A stretch of 64,000 bases of DNA from [Clostridium] symbiosum (GCA_021769625.1 JAETSN010000015.1:1-64000); one strand, 5' to 3'. Shown: positions 30,094 through 39,529, counted from the stretch's first letter. Translations and numbers: made by a program. The notes: generated by a model not told the origin, from the letters alone.

Positions 30094-30648
30094 ATGGCGG
30101 GGAAGAAAATGGCAGGATGGGCAAACGGAACGGAGGACTTAAATGGGAAAAAGCAGGGGACAAGACCGGAGAGGCGCGGGCTGTCGGTGGAGCAGAAACT
30201 GGAACTGTCCCATATGCTGCGGCAGGAACAGGACTACAACAGAATGCAGATGGATCAGCGGGAGATGCTGGTCTATGGAGCAAAGAGCAGGAACAGAAGG
30301 GAAAGAAGGTATAGAGACGCAGGGTTAAAAAGCGGATACGGCAGAACATCCATGCTGCGGGCGGCGGAGTCGGAAGAAGAGCAGCAGGAGATCGCATGGC
30401 AGAAGATGCAGAAAAGGAACCGAATGTCACTTATGATGCGCGGTTTCTTTTCTGTGCTTCTTTTTGTGATCGTGCTGCTGATGCGGTTTTCGGGATTGCG
30501 GATCGGCAGCGTGGACTATCAGAACCTGATCCGTTCTCTGAGCAGCGAAGAGTTTATAAATGGAATTGATTTTGAGGAGGTGATTCCAGATATGGATCAG
30601 GAGCAGCCGGAGACGGAAAAAGCAGCTCCCTCGGACAGAACAATGTAA
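30094..30648 (+). CDS. Hypothetical single-TM protein
   Basis: 184-aa ORF, charged N-terminus, one TM segment (MMRGFFSVLLFVIVLLM). Confidence 0.6.
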   Translation: MAGKKMAGWANGTEDLNGKKQGTRPERRGLSVEQKLELSHMLRQEQDYNRMQMDQREMLVYGAKSRNRRERRYRDAGLKSGYGRTSMLRAAESEEEQQEIAWQKMQKRNRMSLMMRGFFSVLLFVIVLLMRFSGLRIGSVDYQNLIRSLSSEEFINGIDFEEVIPDMDQEQPETEKAAPSDRTM

Positions 30649-30652
30649 AAGA

Positions 30653-30693
30653 AAACCGATGGCTTTGACTGAAATTAGTCCATACCATCGGTT
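30653..30693 (+). terminator. Hairpin terminator-like
   Basis: AAACCGATGG...CCATCGGTTT 10-bp stem. Confidence 0.45.
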
Positions 30694-30773
30694 TAACATT
30701 GAATTACTTTGAATTACTTGCTATACTGAGATAGATCATATGGAGTCAAATATATACTTACGAGGAGAAAAGA

Positions 30774-32654
30774 TTGAGTGAATTGATGCTTTCAGATGAT
30801 ATACTGATGCGGGTGGAGAAGCCGGCGAGGTATATCGGAAAAGAGATAAACAGTGTGGTGAAAAGGCCGGAGAGCGTGGACATCCGTATGGCGATGTGTT
30901 TTCCGGATGTCTATGAGATCGGGATGTCCCATCTGGGGCTGCAGATATTGTATGATATGTTTAACGGTTACGAGGATGTCTGGTGCGAGCGGGTGTATTC
31001 CCCCTGGCCGGATCTGGACCGGATCATGCGGGAGGAGGAGATCCCACTGTTCGGGCTGGAGAGCCAGGAGCCTGTAAAGTATCTGGATTTTCTGGGGATC
31101 ACGTTGCAGTATGAGATGTGTTATACGAACATTCTGCAGGTGCTGGATCTCTCGCAGATCCCGCTCATGGCAAGAGACAGGACGGAAGATGATCCGATCG
31201 TAGTGGGCGGCGGCCCCTGCTCCTACAATCCGGAGCCGATCGCGGATTTCTTTGATTTTTTCTATATCGGGGAGGGTGAGATCCGGTATCGGGAAATTTT
31301 TGATATTTATAAGGCGAATAAAGCGGCGGGCGGGAGCCGTGAGGATTTTCTGAGAAAGATCTGCTCTTTGCAGGGGATCTATGTGCCGCGGTTTTATGAT
31401 GTCTCCTACGAGGAGGACGGCAGGATTTCGGCGATGACGCCAAATATACCGGAGGCACCGAAGAAGATCACAAAAAATATCGTGACGGATTTTGACGGTA
31501 TCTCCTATCCGCTGAAACCGGTGGTGCCTTTTATCAAGTGTACACAGGACCGGGTGGTGCTGGAGATTCAGCGGGGCTGTATCCGGGGCTGCAGGTTCTG
31601 CCAGGCAGGACAATTGTATCGGCCCGTGCGGGAAAAGGATGTGGACAGGCTGAAAAAATATGCGGTGGAAATGCTGAAAAATACCGGATATGATGAGATC
31701 ACGCTGAGTTCTCTAAGTTCCAGTGATTATTCCAAGCTGCAGGAACTGGTGGATTTCCTGATAGAGGACTGCGGCGAAAAGAAGGTCAATATTTCCCTGC
31801 CCAGCCTGCGGATCGATTCCTTTTCGCTGGATGTGATGAGCAAGGTGCAGGATGTGAAAAAGAGTTCGCTGACTTTTGCGCCGGAGGCGGGTTCCCAGAG
31901 GCTCCGCAATGTGATCAACAAGGGGCTTACCGAGGAGAATATCCTGCGGGGCGCGCAGCTTGCCTTCGAGGGCGGGTGGACAAGGGTAAAACTTTACTTT
32001 ATGCTGGGGCTGCCCACCGAGACAGCGGAAGATATACAGGGGATCGGGGATCTTGCCAATAAGATCGCGGCGGTCTTTTTCGACACGGTGCCGAAGGAGA
32101 AACGGCGGGAGCCGGTGCAGATCGTGGCGAGCACATCCTTTTTTATCCCAAAGCCCTTTACGCCGTTCCAGTGGGCACCCATGTGCAGCGCGGAGGAATT
32201 TCTGGACAAGGCCCATGAGACGAAGCGGGGGATCATGTCCCAGCTCAACCAGAAGCGGATCAAGTATAACTGGCACGAGGCGGATGTCAGTGTGCTGGAG
32301 GGGGTTTTTGCGAGAGGGGACCGGAGAATCGCGAAGGTCATCTTAAAGGCTTACGAAAAGGGCTGCATGTTTGACGCATGGAGCGAATACTATCGGAATG
32401 AACTTTGGATGGAAGCCTTTGAGGAATGCGGTGTTTCCATTGATTTTTACAATACAAGGGAGCGCGGGAGGGACGAGATTTTCCCATGGGATATTTTAGA
32501 CTGCGGCGTCTCCAAAGAACATTTATGGCGGGAGTGGGAGAAGGCGCAAAACGAAATTATTTCTCCGAACTGCCGGGCGCAGTGCAGTGGCTGCGGAGCG
32601 GCGAAGTACGGCTGCGGAGTCTGCGTGAGAGAGCAGGAGCATATGACGGTATGA
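30774..32654 (+). CDS. TIGR03960-family B12-binding-domain radical SAM protein
   Basis: CIRGCRFCQAGQLYRPVREK radical SAM CxxxCxxC; pairs with TIGR03936 gene. Confidence 0.93.
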   Translation: MSELMLSDDILMRVEKPARYIGKEINSVVKRPESVDIRMAMCFPDVYEIGMSHLGLQILYDMFNGYEDVWCERVYSPWPDLDRIMREEEIPLFGLESQEPVKYLDFLGITLQYEMCYTNILQVLDLSQIPLMARDRTEDDPIVVGGGPCSYNPEPIADFFDFFYIGEGEIRYREIFDIYKANKAAGGSREDFLRKICSLQGIYVPRFYDVSYEEDGRISAMTPNIPEAPKKITKNIVTDFDGISYPLKPVVPFIKCTQDRVVLEIQRGCIRGCRFCQAGQLYRPVREKDVDRLKKYAVEMLKNTGYDEITLSSLSSSDYSKLQELVDFLIEDCGEKKVNISLPSLRIDSFSLDVMSKVQDVKKSSLTFAPEAGSQRLRNVINKGLTEENILRGAQLAFEGGWTRVKLYFMLGLPTETAEDIQGIGDLANKIAAVFFDTVPKEKRREPVQIVASTSFFIPKPFTPFQWAPMCSAEEFLDKAHETKRGIMSQLNQKRIKYNWHEADVSVLEGVFARGDRRIAKVILKAYEKGCMFDAWSEYYRNELWMEAFEECGVSIDFYNTRERGRDEIFPWDILDCGVSKEHLWREWEKAQNEIISPNCRAQCSGCGAAKYGCGVCVREQEHMTV

Positions 32655-32781
32655 GGTTATGACAGGGAAACCTGAACCGGCAAATGTCGGCGGAAGGATA
32701 AGGTGTATTTGTCTGTCTGCCGCGGCAGCGCGGCATCTAAGCGGAATGTCCGCCAGAGCATAGCATAACGAGGAAAACAAA

Positions 32782-33501
32782 ATGAGTGAACGGATCAAAG
32801 TGCGCATCAAATTTTCAAAACACGGCGCTTTAAAATTTATCGGCCATCTGGATATCATGCGGTATTTTCAAAAAGCCTTTCGGCGGTCCGGCATCGATAT
32901 CGCTTATACGGGTGGTTTTTCGCCCCATCCGGTCATGTCCTTTGCGGCACCTTTAGGTGTGGGGCTTGAAAGTGACGGGGAATATCTGGATGTGGAACTG
33001 AACGCTTTGGAGAATACAGAAGAAATAAAGGAAAAGCTGAATGAGCAGATGGCGGAAGGGATAGAGATTCTTTCCGTGGTCCTGCTGCCGGAAAGATCGG
33101 GGAGCGCTATGGCGGCTGTGGCGGCAGCCGGGTATTATGTAGCTTTCCGGAATGAATTTATGCCGCCGGAGGGCTGGCAGAGGGCCATAGACGGGTTTTT
33201 GTCAAAAGACAAAATCATAGTGGAAAAGCAGACAAAAAAGAGTATCATGGAAATAGATTTAAAGCCTGCCATTTACGATTTCCGTCTTTCTTCCTATGGG
33301 GAAAAGGACTGTCTGTATCTGATGGTGAATGCGTCGAGTGCCGGGAATATCAAGCCGGCGATGGTGATAGAGGCGCTGTGCAATGAGCTGGAACTGCCCT
33401 TTGACGCGGGATGGCTGATGATCACAAGGGAGGATACCTATCTGAATAGGGGGACGGAAAGTGAGCCGGTTTTTGTGCCGATGGATGCGGTGGCAAGCTA
33501 G
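32782..33501 (+). CDS. TIGR03936 family radical SAM-associated protein (DUF2344)
   Basis: KVRIKFSKHGALKFIGHLDIMRYFQKAFRRSGIDIAYTGGFSPHPVMSFAAPLGVGLES. Confidence 0.93.
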   Translation: MSERIKVRIKFSKHGALKFIGHLDIMRYFQKAFRRSGIDIAYTGGFSPHPVMSFAAPLGVGLESDGEYLDVELNALENTEEIKEKLNEQMAEGIEILSVVLLPERSGSAMAAVAAAGYYVAFRNEFMPPEGWQRAIDGFLSKDKIIVEKQTKKSIMEIDLKPAIYDFRLSSYGEKDCLYLMVNASSAGNIKPAMVIEALCNELELPFDAGWLMITREDTYLNRGTESEPVFVPMDAVAS

Positions 33502-33516
33502 TGGTGAGCGGCGGAC

Positions 33517-33652
33517 GCCGGGATGGAAATAAAGTTCTCCGTCGCCGTGCTTTCGCTCCAAAAAAACGTAGCGGTACTAAACTCGTGAAGGACCTCGTTA
33601 AGTAGCGACGTTTTTTAAGGGGCTCCTTGAGAACTTTATTTCCATCCCGGCT
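33517..33652 (+). repeat. Palindromic-arm structured element, copy 1
   Basis: 23-bp perfect inverted arms GCCGGGATGGAAATAAAGTTCTC / GAGAACTTTATTTCCATCCCGGC enclosing a core homologous to 35681-35773. Confidence 0.85.
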
Positions 33653-33720
33653 GGCTGAGGCAATAGCCAGACAAGTTTTACATGGAATAGATAAATGCGG
33701 ATTCATATGGAGATTGGGAT

Positions 33721-35634
33721 ATGGATAACAATATGAAGATTGTGGAGATGAAATGTCCGGGGTGCGGCAGTACTCTGAGAATACCGCCGGACGGCACGAG
33801 GTTTGTCAGGTGTGATTACTGCGGCGGGACTTATGCGGTGAACTGGAATCAGGGGACGCAGAGGCCCGCGCCGAACTGGAGGCCTGCGCCGCCGCCGGTG
33901 CAGCAAAATAACAACAGCAGGGAAGATGCCATCGGACTGTGGATCACGCTTGGCATTCTGGCTTCCATATTTGTGATAGTAGTCATCGTCCTGATGAACA
34001 GCAGAGGGAAGAAAGAGGCGGAACTGGCAGATCAGGTAAAATATCCGGAGGTAGAGATGGATGATATTGCCGGATACGGCGGGCGGCCGGAAGGAGATAC
34101 GGAGGCTGTAACGGAATTTTCCGGGCTGCTCGGCGAGATGATATCAGCCGCCTTTGGAAAAGATCCGAACAGCGTGACACCGCAGGAGCTTTCGCAGATC
34201 AAGTGGGTCGCCGATAAGAGCGATTTTGATTATATTTATATCGGATATAGTTTTGAAGATCCACTGGAAGATCCGGATGCGGAGATAGAGTGGCTCGTCT
34301 ATCCCGATGATATCGATATCCGTTACGAAAACGGCTATGAAGGGCTATCCGCATTGAAAGGGCTCAAGAGGCTGGACACGAGAAAGTCTCTTGCGGAGTG
34401 TAATTTAAAAGGGCTGAAGTTGGAGAGCCTGAGCGCGTCCATCTATTCTCTGGAGGATGCGGCAGCGGCGGTGGATGATCCGTCCCTGATCCGCGAGCTG
34501 GGGATCGACAGCAGTATCGAGAGCCTGCAGGGGCTGGAACTGTTTCCGAATGTGGAAAAGCTTTCCATATACGCTTCATCGCTGGGTGATATCAGCGAAG
34601 TGACTGCGATGCCGAATTTGAAGAGCCTGACGTTGGAAAACGCCGATATGATAAATGATTTTGCGGTGTTCGGTTCGATTGAAAACTTAGAGGAGCTGAT
34701 CATCGAATCGGAAAATATAAAGGCGCTGAATTTTGTGGGCAGGCTGTCCCATCTGAAAAGCCTCGGGATCGCGGACGGGGAACTGCTTGATCTGGACGGT
34801 CTGGAAACACTGACGGAATTGGAAAAACTTTCGGTGACAGACTGCAGGGAACTGAAGGATATGAAGGCGGTGGAAGGCCTTACAGGATTAAAGGTACTGA
34901 CGCTGGAGAACCCCTATGACTGCGAGGAACCGTCCCTTGACGCACTGACGGGGATCACGGAACTGACACTGGAAAATTTTAGTTCCTGCGGCTTTCTGCA
35001 GAATATGGCCGAGCTCACCTCACTGACGTTGAACGGCTGCGATCTGCCCGAAAATATCGATCTTTCGGGGCTGACGAAGCTGAAAAAACTGACTTGCACA
35101 ACTTCCTATACCGACAGGTCACTCAAGTTTATCGGGGGAATATCTTCACTGGAATCCGTAAATCTTCGCGGCATGGTGACCTATGAGGACATTTCGGGGA
35201 TTTTTGCGCTGCCGGCAATAAAGGATATCGATATCAGCGGGATAGAATGTGAGATCGATTTTGATAAGGTGGGAGAAAACGATTCGCTGGAATCGCTGCG
35301 GATGTCAGGGGTGACTTTATATGAGAATGTGAGTATCTCCGGCGGAGGCGGTATCGTATATGTGGACTGGGACGATGTATTTCTGGCGGATCATCTCGAC
35401 TTTTTCAGATCCTTCCCGAACCTGAAGAAGCTTGATATATCCGGCAATGAGATCAAGGATCTGGGCTTTGCGGAAAGCCTCGGAAAACTGGAGGAGATCG
35501 ACTTTTCGGACAATTATGTGACGGAACTGAGGCCGCTGGCGGCGATCCCGTCCCTGAAAAAGGTGAATTGCAGCGGCAATCCGATCGGCAATCTTCAGGC
35601 TCTGGATGACGCGGTTGTGATCATAAATGAATAA
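33721..35634 (+). CDS. Zinc-ribbon / single-TM / extracytoplasmic leucine-rich-repeat protein
   Basis: MKCPGCGSTLRIPP...RCDYCGGTY zinc ribbon; one TM; many LRRs (L..L.L...D...). Confidence 0.8.
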   Translation: MDNNMKIVEMKCPGCGSTLRIPPDGTRFVRCDYCGGTYAVNWNQGTQRPAPNWRPAPPPVQQNNNSREDAIGLWITLGILASIFVIVVIVLMNSRGKKEAELADQVKYPEVEMDDIAGYGGRPEGDTEAVTEFSGLLGEMISAAFGKDPNSVTPQELSQIKWVADKSDFDYIYIGYSFEDPLEDPDAEIEWLVYPDDIDIRYENGYEGLSALKGLKRLDTRKSLAECNLKGLKLESLSASIYSLEDAAAAVDDPSLIRELGIDSSIESLQGLELFPNVEKLSIYASSLGDISEVTAMPNLKSLTLENADMINDFAVFGSIENLEELIIESENIKALNFVGRLSHLKSLGIADGELLDLDGLETLTELEKLSVTDCRELKDMKAVEGLTGLKVLTLENPYDCEEPSLDALTGITELTLENFSSCGFLQNMAELTSLTLNGCDLPENIDLSGLTKLKKLTCTTSYTDRSLKFIGGISSLESVNLRGMVTYEDISGIFALPAIKDIDISGIECEIDFDKVGENDSLESLRMSGVTLYENVSISGGGGIVYVDWDDVFLADHLDFFRSFPNLKKLDISGNEIKDLGFAESLGKLEEIDFSDNYVTELRPLAAIPSLKKVNCSGNPIGNLQALDDAVVIINE

Positions 35635-35658
35635 TTCATTAAGTCTATGACAGCGGAC

Positions 35659-35795
35659 GCTGGTAAGAACATAAAATACTACGTCGCCACGCTTTCGCTC
35701 TGTGAAAAACGCAGCGGACACTAAGCTCGTGAAATACCTCGCTAAGTGCCGGCGTTTTTCAAAGGGCTCCTTAAGCATTTTATGTTCTTACCAGC
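35659..35795 (+). repeat. Palindromic-arm structured element, copy 2
   Basis: 22-bp arms GCTGGTAAGAACATAAAATACT / AGCATTTTATGTTCTTACCAGC (21/22 plus one G-T) with conserved core. Confidence 0.85.
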
Positions 35796-35957
35796 TGGTT
35801 GAAGTGCTGGCTAAATGATATTGGATGCGGAACTGGAAAACAGCATTCGCGCGTACAGTGCCCAGAAGAAATGCCGACTGCGGAGAAGGCGGTATTTCTT
35901 CTGCCATTCCCGGTACTGGGAGGGCGAATGCGGAACTGGAATAGGAGGAGAATTTTT

Positions 35958-36737
35958 ATGAGAACAGGAATGACAAAGGGGTTACAGAAAAGTGTGAACA
36001 AACACGGCAGTGTGCTGAAAGCGTTCAGGTCCCAGGGCGGCGGCGGTGCAGGACTGATGGCGGGCGGCTGGGTATTGCTTGGGTTTGGTATTTTTCTCGG
36101 ACTGCTCTGCGCGCTGGCGCTGGGAAGCCGCGGACTGCTGATCGGGGCGTTTATGGCTGTGCCGGGGCTGCTGATGGTGCTGGGCGGACGCGGTATGTAT
36201 AAAAAACGGGTGAGAAACTATCTCGATTACTATCAGAAAGAAACAGGATACAGCGCACAGGAGCTGCAGGAGGCTGACCGGGAGCTGATGGGTCCCGGCG
36301 CAGTGGCTATTGTCAGCAAAACTGACAGGGGAAAACAAGAAGTATTGTTTATGATCACAGACCACTATTTTCTGTCGATCTGGCCTGTGAAGGGCTGTTA
36401 CCTGTTGAAACTGGATGATATCGTGGCGGCGTTCCATTCCGCACAGATCCCGGGAATCGGCGGCTATTGCGAAGGGCTTCAGGTGATCTCGAGTAAGGAC
36501 ACAAAAAAGCCGGGGCAGAAGAACCCTTTCACGAAAAAAGAATATGAGGGATTTAAAAATTCCCTGATGAGCGAGCAGAGGGATGCGCAGGCGACCTGTC
36601 TGGAGGCGGTGGAGGAGATTGCGAAGAGAGCGTCCCATGTGATCACAAGCCAGAATATCATCGTGGACAATGTACGCTACAATCTGCTGAGCATGGATAA
36701 CTGGCAGGCGGACTGGGCAAGGATTCTGGGCGGGTGA
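35958..36737 (+). CDS. Hypothetical membrane protein
   Basis: 259-aa ORF from ATG with SD taggagga; two adjacent TM segments near N-terminus. Confidence 0.7.
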   Translation: MRTGMTKGLQKSVNKHGSVLKAFRSQGGGGAGLMAGGWVLLGFGIFLGLLCALALGSRGLLIGAFMAVPGLLMVLGGRGMYKKRVRNYLDYYQKETGYSAQELQEADRELMGPGAVAIVSKTDRGKQEVLFMITDHYFLSIWPVKGCYLLKLDDIVAAFHSAQIPGIGGYCEGLQVISSKDTKKPGQKNPFTKKEYEGFKNSLMSEQRDAQATCLEAVEEIAKRASHVITSQNIIVDNVRYNLLSMDNWQADWARILGG

Positions 36738-36756
36738 TCCATGTCGTTTAGACAAT

Positions 36757-36785
36757 AGCGGCGGACACAGATAAGAACATAAGGC
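36757..36785 (+). repeat. 5' fragment of the palindromic-arm element
   Basis: gcggcggacacagATAAGAACATAAgg resembles 5' arm of 35659 copy including the upstream GCGGAC flank; no 3' half present. Confidence 0.5.
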
Positions 36786-36791
36786 AGATAT

Positions 36792-38156
36792 TTGGCGAAA
36801 ACTGTCCTGTATTTTGGCACCGGGACAGACAGAATGATAGCGGATCATACAGGAGTTGGCGTGAGCAGATATATACAGGGAGCAGTGCATCCGGAAAATG
36901 AGCATGAACTTTACAGGAAAGGGATACGTTCCAATAAAATATTGATCCTGCGGAATCAGGGGATTCTCTACAGTTTTTTGTTGCAGGATGGCAGGATCTA
37001 TAAAGCGGCGAGGGAGGAAGAGGAGGAGTTTCCGATCGGGACCATTCTGCTCGGAAAGGTGACGAATGTGGCAAAGCAGTTTCAGGGAGCTTTTTTCTCT
37101 TTAGAGCCGGTGAAAGGGCAAAAAGGGCGGACAGGCTTTCTCCAGATGAAAGAGAAGGCGGATTATCGACCGGTGAACCGGACGGCGGACGGACGGATCT
37201 TAAACGGGGATGAAATGCCGGTGCAGGTCATCAAGCAGGCAAAGGGTACGAAACCGCCGCAGCTCACCACGGAATATTCCCTCGCCGGGCAGTTTGTGGT
37301 GATTAAAAGAGGAAGCGGCAGGGTCACTTATTCGGCAAAGTTGGGGGAAGAGGAGAAACGAAGGCTTGGAGAGGCTTTTGAACGCTGGAGGGACGGCTTA
37401 TCGGTTAAGGACTCCGAGACAGCAGATCTTTTTCGGAATTGGGATATCACATTCCGCACCAACGCGCCTTATGCAGAGCCGGAAATGTGGAAAAAGGAGA
37501 TTATTGACTTAATTGATCAATTAAAAAATATTGACCAATTAAGTCAAACCAGAACGGTTTACAGCAGACTGTATGAACCGGAGGCTTTTTATCTGGCTTT
37601 TATAAAAGAACAGCCCATTTCGGATCTGGAAGAGATCGTGACCGATGAAAGAGACGTGTTTGAAGTGCTGAAAGAGCATCCGTACACCGCTTCGGTGCCG
37701 GTGCGCTTTTATGAGGACGATCGGATCTCCCTGCGGAGCGTATATGCGTTAAACACCCGCCTGCAGGAACTTCTGGGGAAAAAGGTGCATATGAAGTCCG
37801 GCGCCTATCTGATGATAGAACCCACGGAGGCTTTGGTTGCCATCGATGTGAACACGGGAAAGGCGGAAAAAAAGACGGAGCCGGAAGAATTTTATCTGAG
37901 GGCGAATCTGGAGGCGGCGAAGGAAGTGTGCTACCAGCTGTCAGCCCGGAATCTGAGCGGTATGATATTGGTGGATTTTATCAATATGCGGGATAAAGAA
38001 CATGTGAATGAACTGATCGAGGCGTTGAAACAGGAGACGGCGAGGGATTCCGTGCCGACCCGTTTTGTCGATCTGACAAGGCTGGGACTGGCGGAGATCA
38101 CGCGGAAAAAGACTTCGCGGACGCTGCAATATACGCTGCGGGAGTGGAAAATGTGA
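36792..38156 (+). CDS. Ribonuclease E/G family protein
   Basis: IGTILLGKVTNVAKQFQGAFFSL, LMIEPTEALVAIDVNTGKAEKK, GMILVDFINMRDKEH, RLGLAEITRKKTSRTL; start codon uncertain. Confidence 0.9.
   Translation: MAKTVLYFGTGTDRMIADHTGVGVSRYIQGAVHPENEHELYRKGIRSNKILILRNQGILYSFLLQDGRIYKAAREEEEEFPIGTILLGKVTNVAKQFQGAFFSLEPVKGQKGRTGFLQMKEKADYRPVNRTADGRILNGDEMPVQVIKQAKGTKPPQLTTEYSLAGQFVVIKRGSGRVTYSAKLGEEEKRRLGEAFERWRDGLSVKDSETADLFRNWDITFRTNAPYAEPEMWKKEIIDLIDQLKNIDQLSQTRTVYSRLYEPEAFYLAFIKEQPISDLEEIVTDERDVFEVLKEHPYTASVPVRFYEDDRISLRSVYALNTRLQELLGKKVHMKSGAYLMIEPTEALVAIDVNTGKAEKKTEPEEFYLRANLEAAKEVCYQLSARNLSGMILVDFINMRDKEHVNELIEALKQETARDSVPTRFVDLTRLGLAEITRKKTSRTLQYTLREWKM
37504..37547. repeat. Inverted repeat inside RNase G coding sequence
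   Basis: TTGACTTAATTGATCAA / TTGACCAATTAAGTCAA, 16/17 complementary. Confidence 0.8.
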
Positions 38157-38158
38157 GA

Positions 38159-38241
38159 AGAATTTCTAAGTCCGCAAAATACGCAGACTAAGAAATTCTA
38201 AATTTCACACTGAAGAATGCCAAGAGCAGGCATTCTTCTCA
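38159..38241 (+). terminator. Two consecutive hairpins after RNase G
   Basis: agaatttctaagtccgc/gcagactaagaaattct and perfect GAAGAATGCC-aagagca-GGCATTCTTC. Confidence 0.45.
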
Positions 38242-38291
38242 CGGATTGTTTGTTCCGCTGTAGGCGGCATGACGGGAAATGTGAGGGAAAC

Positions 38292-38858
38292 ATGAAACTA
38301 CTGAAAATAAATAAGGTACGGGAAGGAAAATATTTGAAAAATTATGAGCTGGTCTATGAGAACAGGGCGGGCCATGAGAAGAAGTATGAGATTGTGAGCC
38401 ATCATGAGATCCGGGATATCTTCGAACTGGGCAATAAAGTCAGCGGGGTTTCCATCGTGGCGATCCACGAGGGGAAAATGCTTCTTCTGCGGGAGTTTCG
38501 GATGGGGGTGGACAGGTTCGTCTTTAATCTCTGCGCCGGGATGAAGGAGGAGGAAGAGACGCTGGAGGAATGCATCAGGCGGGAACTGTACGAGGAGACA
38601 GGGCTTTCCCTGAAACGGATCTACAAAATCCTGAATCCTGCGTTTGCCGCTGTGTCGATCTGTGATATTCAGAACCAGATCGCCTTTGTGGAGGCGGAGG
38701 GGGAGATCGAGGATTCCCATATGTCGGAAAACGAATGGATCCAGGCTGCCTTCTATACAAAGGATGAGGTGACGCATCTGTTGGAGACGGAGCAGTTCAG
38801 CACAAGGGCGCAGATCGCTTCCTGGTTTTTCTCGATCGGAGGGCTGGACGATCTGTAA
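38292..38858 (+). CDS. NUDIX hydrolase
   Basis: Nudix box-like GMKEEEETLEECIRRELYEETGL. Confidence 0.88.
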   Translation: MKLLKINKVREGKYLKNYELVYENRAGHEKKYEIVSHHEIRDIFELGNKVSGVSIVAIHEGKMLLLREFRMGVDRFVFNLCAGMKEEEETLEECIRRELYEETGLSLKRIYKILNPAFAAVSICDIQNQIAFVEAEGEIEDSHMSENEWIQAAFYTKDEVTHLLETEQFSTRAQIASWFFSIGGLDDL

Positions 38859-38893
38859 TACGGCACGGATGGAAGGTGGAGGAGAGAACATAA

Positions 38894-39397
38894 ATGATAC
38901 ATTTATTTCCATATATGCGGGTGCAGATAGATTCCGCAAAATCCAGGGAAGATATCTGTACGGTTCTGCAGTCCGCGACAGATTCCAGAAATTTTTTGCT
39001 GTCTACGGATACTAAATATACCGGACAGGTCTATTCTTCTCATTTTAAAATCTGTCCGAGAAAGAATGATAATAGAAATTATTTTTTGCCGGTCATAAGT
39101 AGTGCTATAAAAGGTACGATAACGGAAAGAGAGGAGGGGTGTGCCATCGACGTTGTGATGCAGGTGAATATAGCCACTCGAATTTTGTATATTTTCAGGA
39201 TTATTTTTCTTGTCCCTGTTTTTCTGTATGAAGTTTTTGATCTTTTGGTAAACGGATCGGGAAACTTAGGTTTTACGGTAATGTTTACGATAATGTTGAT
39301 GGTTCTGCTTATTGTCAGTGAGATATTAATGAGGCTTGGTTTTCGAAATCTGGGGTGGGAAAAAATGCTGGAAGAGCTGAAGAAATTGATCTGTTGA
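38894..39397 (+). CDS. Hypothetical protein with two C-terminal TM segments
   Basis: 167-aa ORF with distinct hydrophobic segments. Confidence 0.6.
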   Translation: MIHLFPYMRVQIDSAKSREDICTVLQSATDSRNFLLSTDTKYTGQVYSSHFKICPRKNDNRNYFLPVISSAIKGTITEREEGCAIDVVMQVNIATRILYIFRIIFLVPVFLYEVFDLLVNGSGNLGFTVMFTIMLMVLLIVSEILMRLGFRNLGWEKMLEELKKLIC

Positions 39398-39465
39398 TTG
39401 GCTGAATGATAACGTGTGCGGATGGCTGCGGAAAAATTTTGCAAAAAAAATCGATGAATTTACAC

Positions 39466-39494
39466 TTGACTTTTTTCGGACTTTTCGATTAGAA
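39466..39494 (+). promoter_or_regulatory. Promoter of MATE/leader-RNA unit
   Basis: TTGACT - 17 bp - TTAGAA, about 35 bp before the structured leader. Confidence 0.65.
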
Positions 39495-39529
39495 TGATCA
39501 AGGCAATTTAATAACAGGAACACTTGAAC

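Noticed and set aside
33517-35795. Interpretation of the palindromic elements as insertion sequences or MITEs
   Set aside because: No transposase, no target-site duplications recognised, and arms are not shared between copies; kept only as an alternative hypothesis
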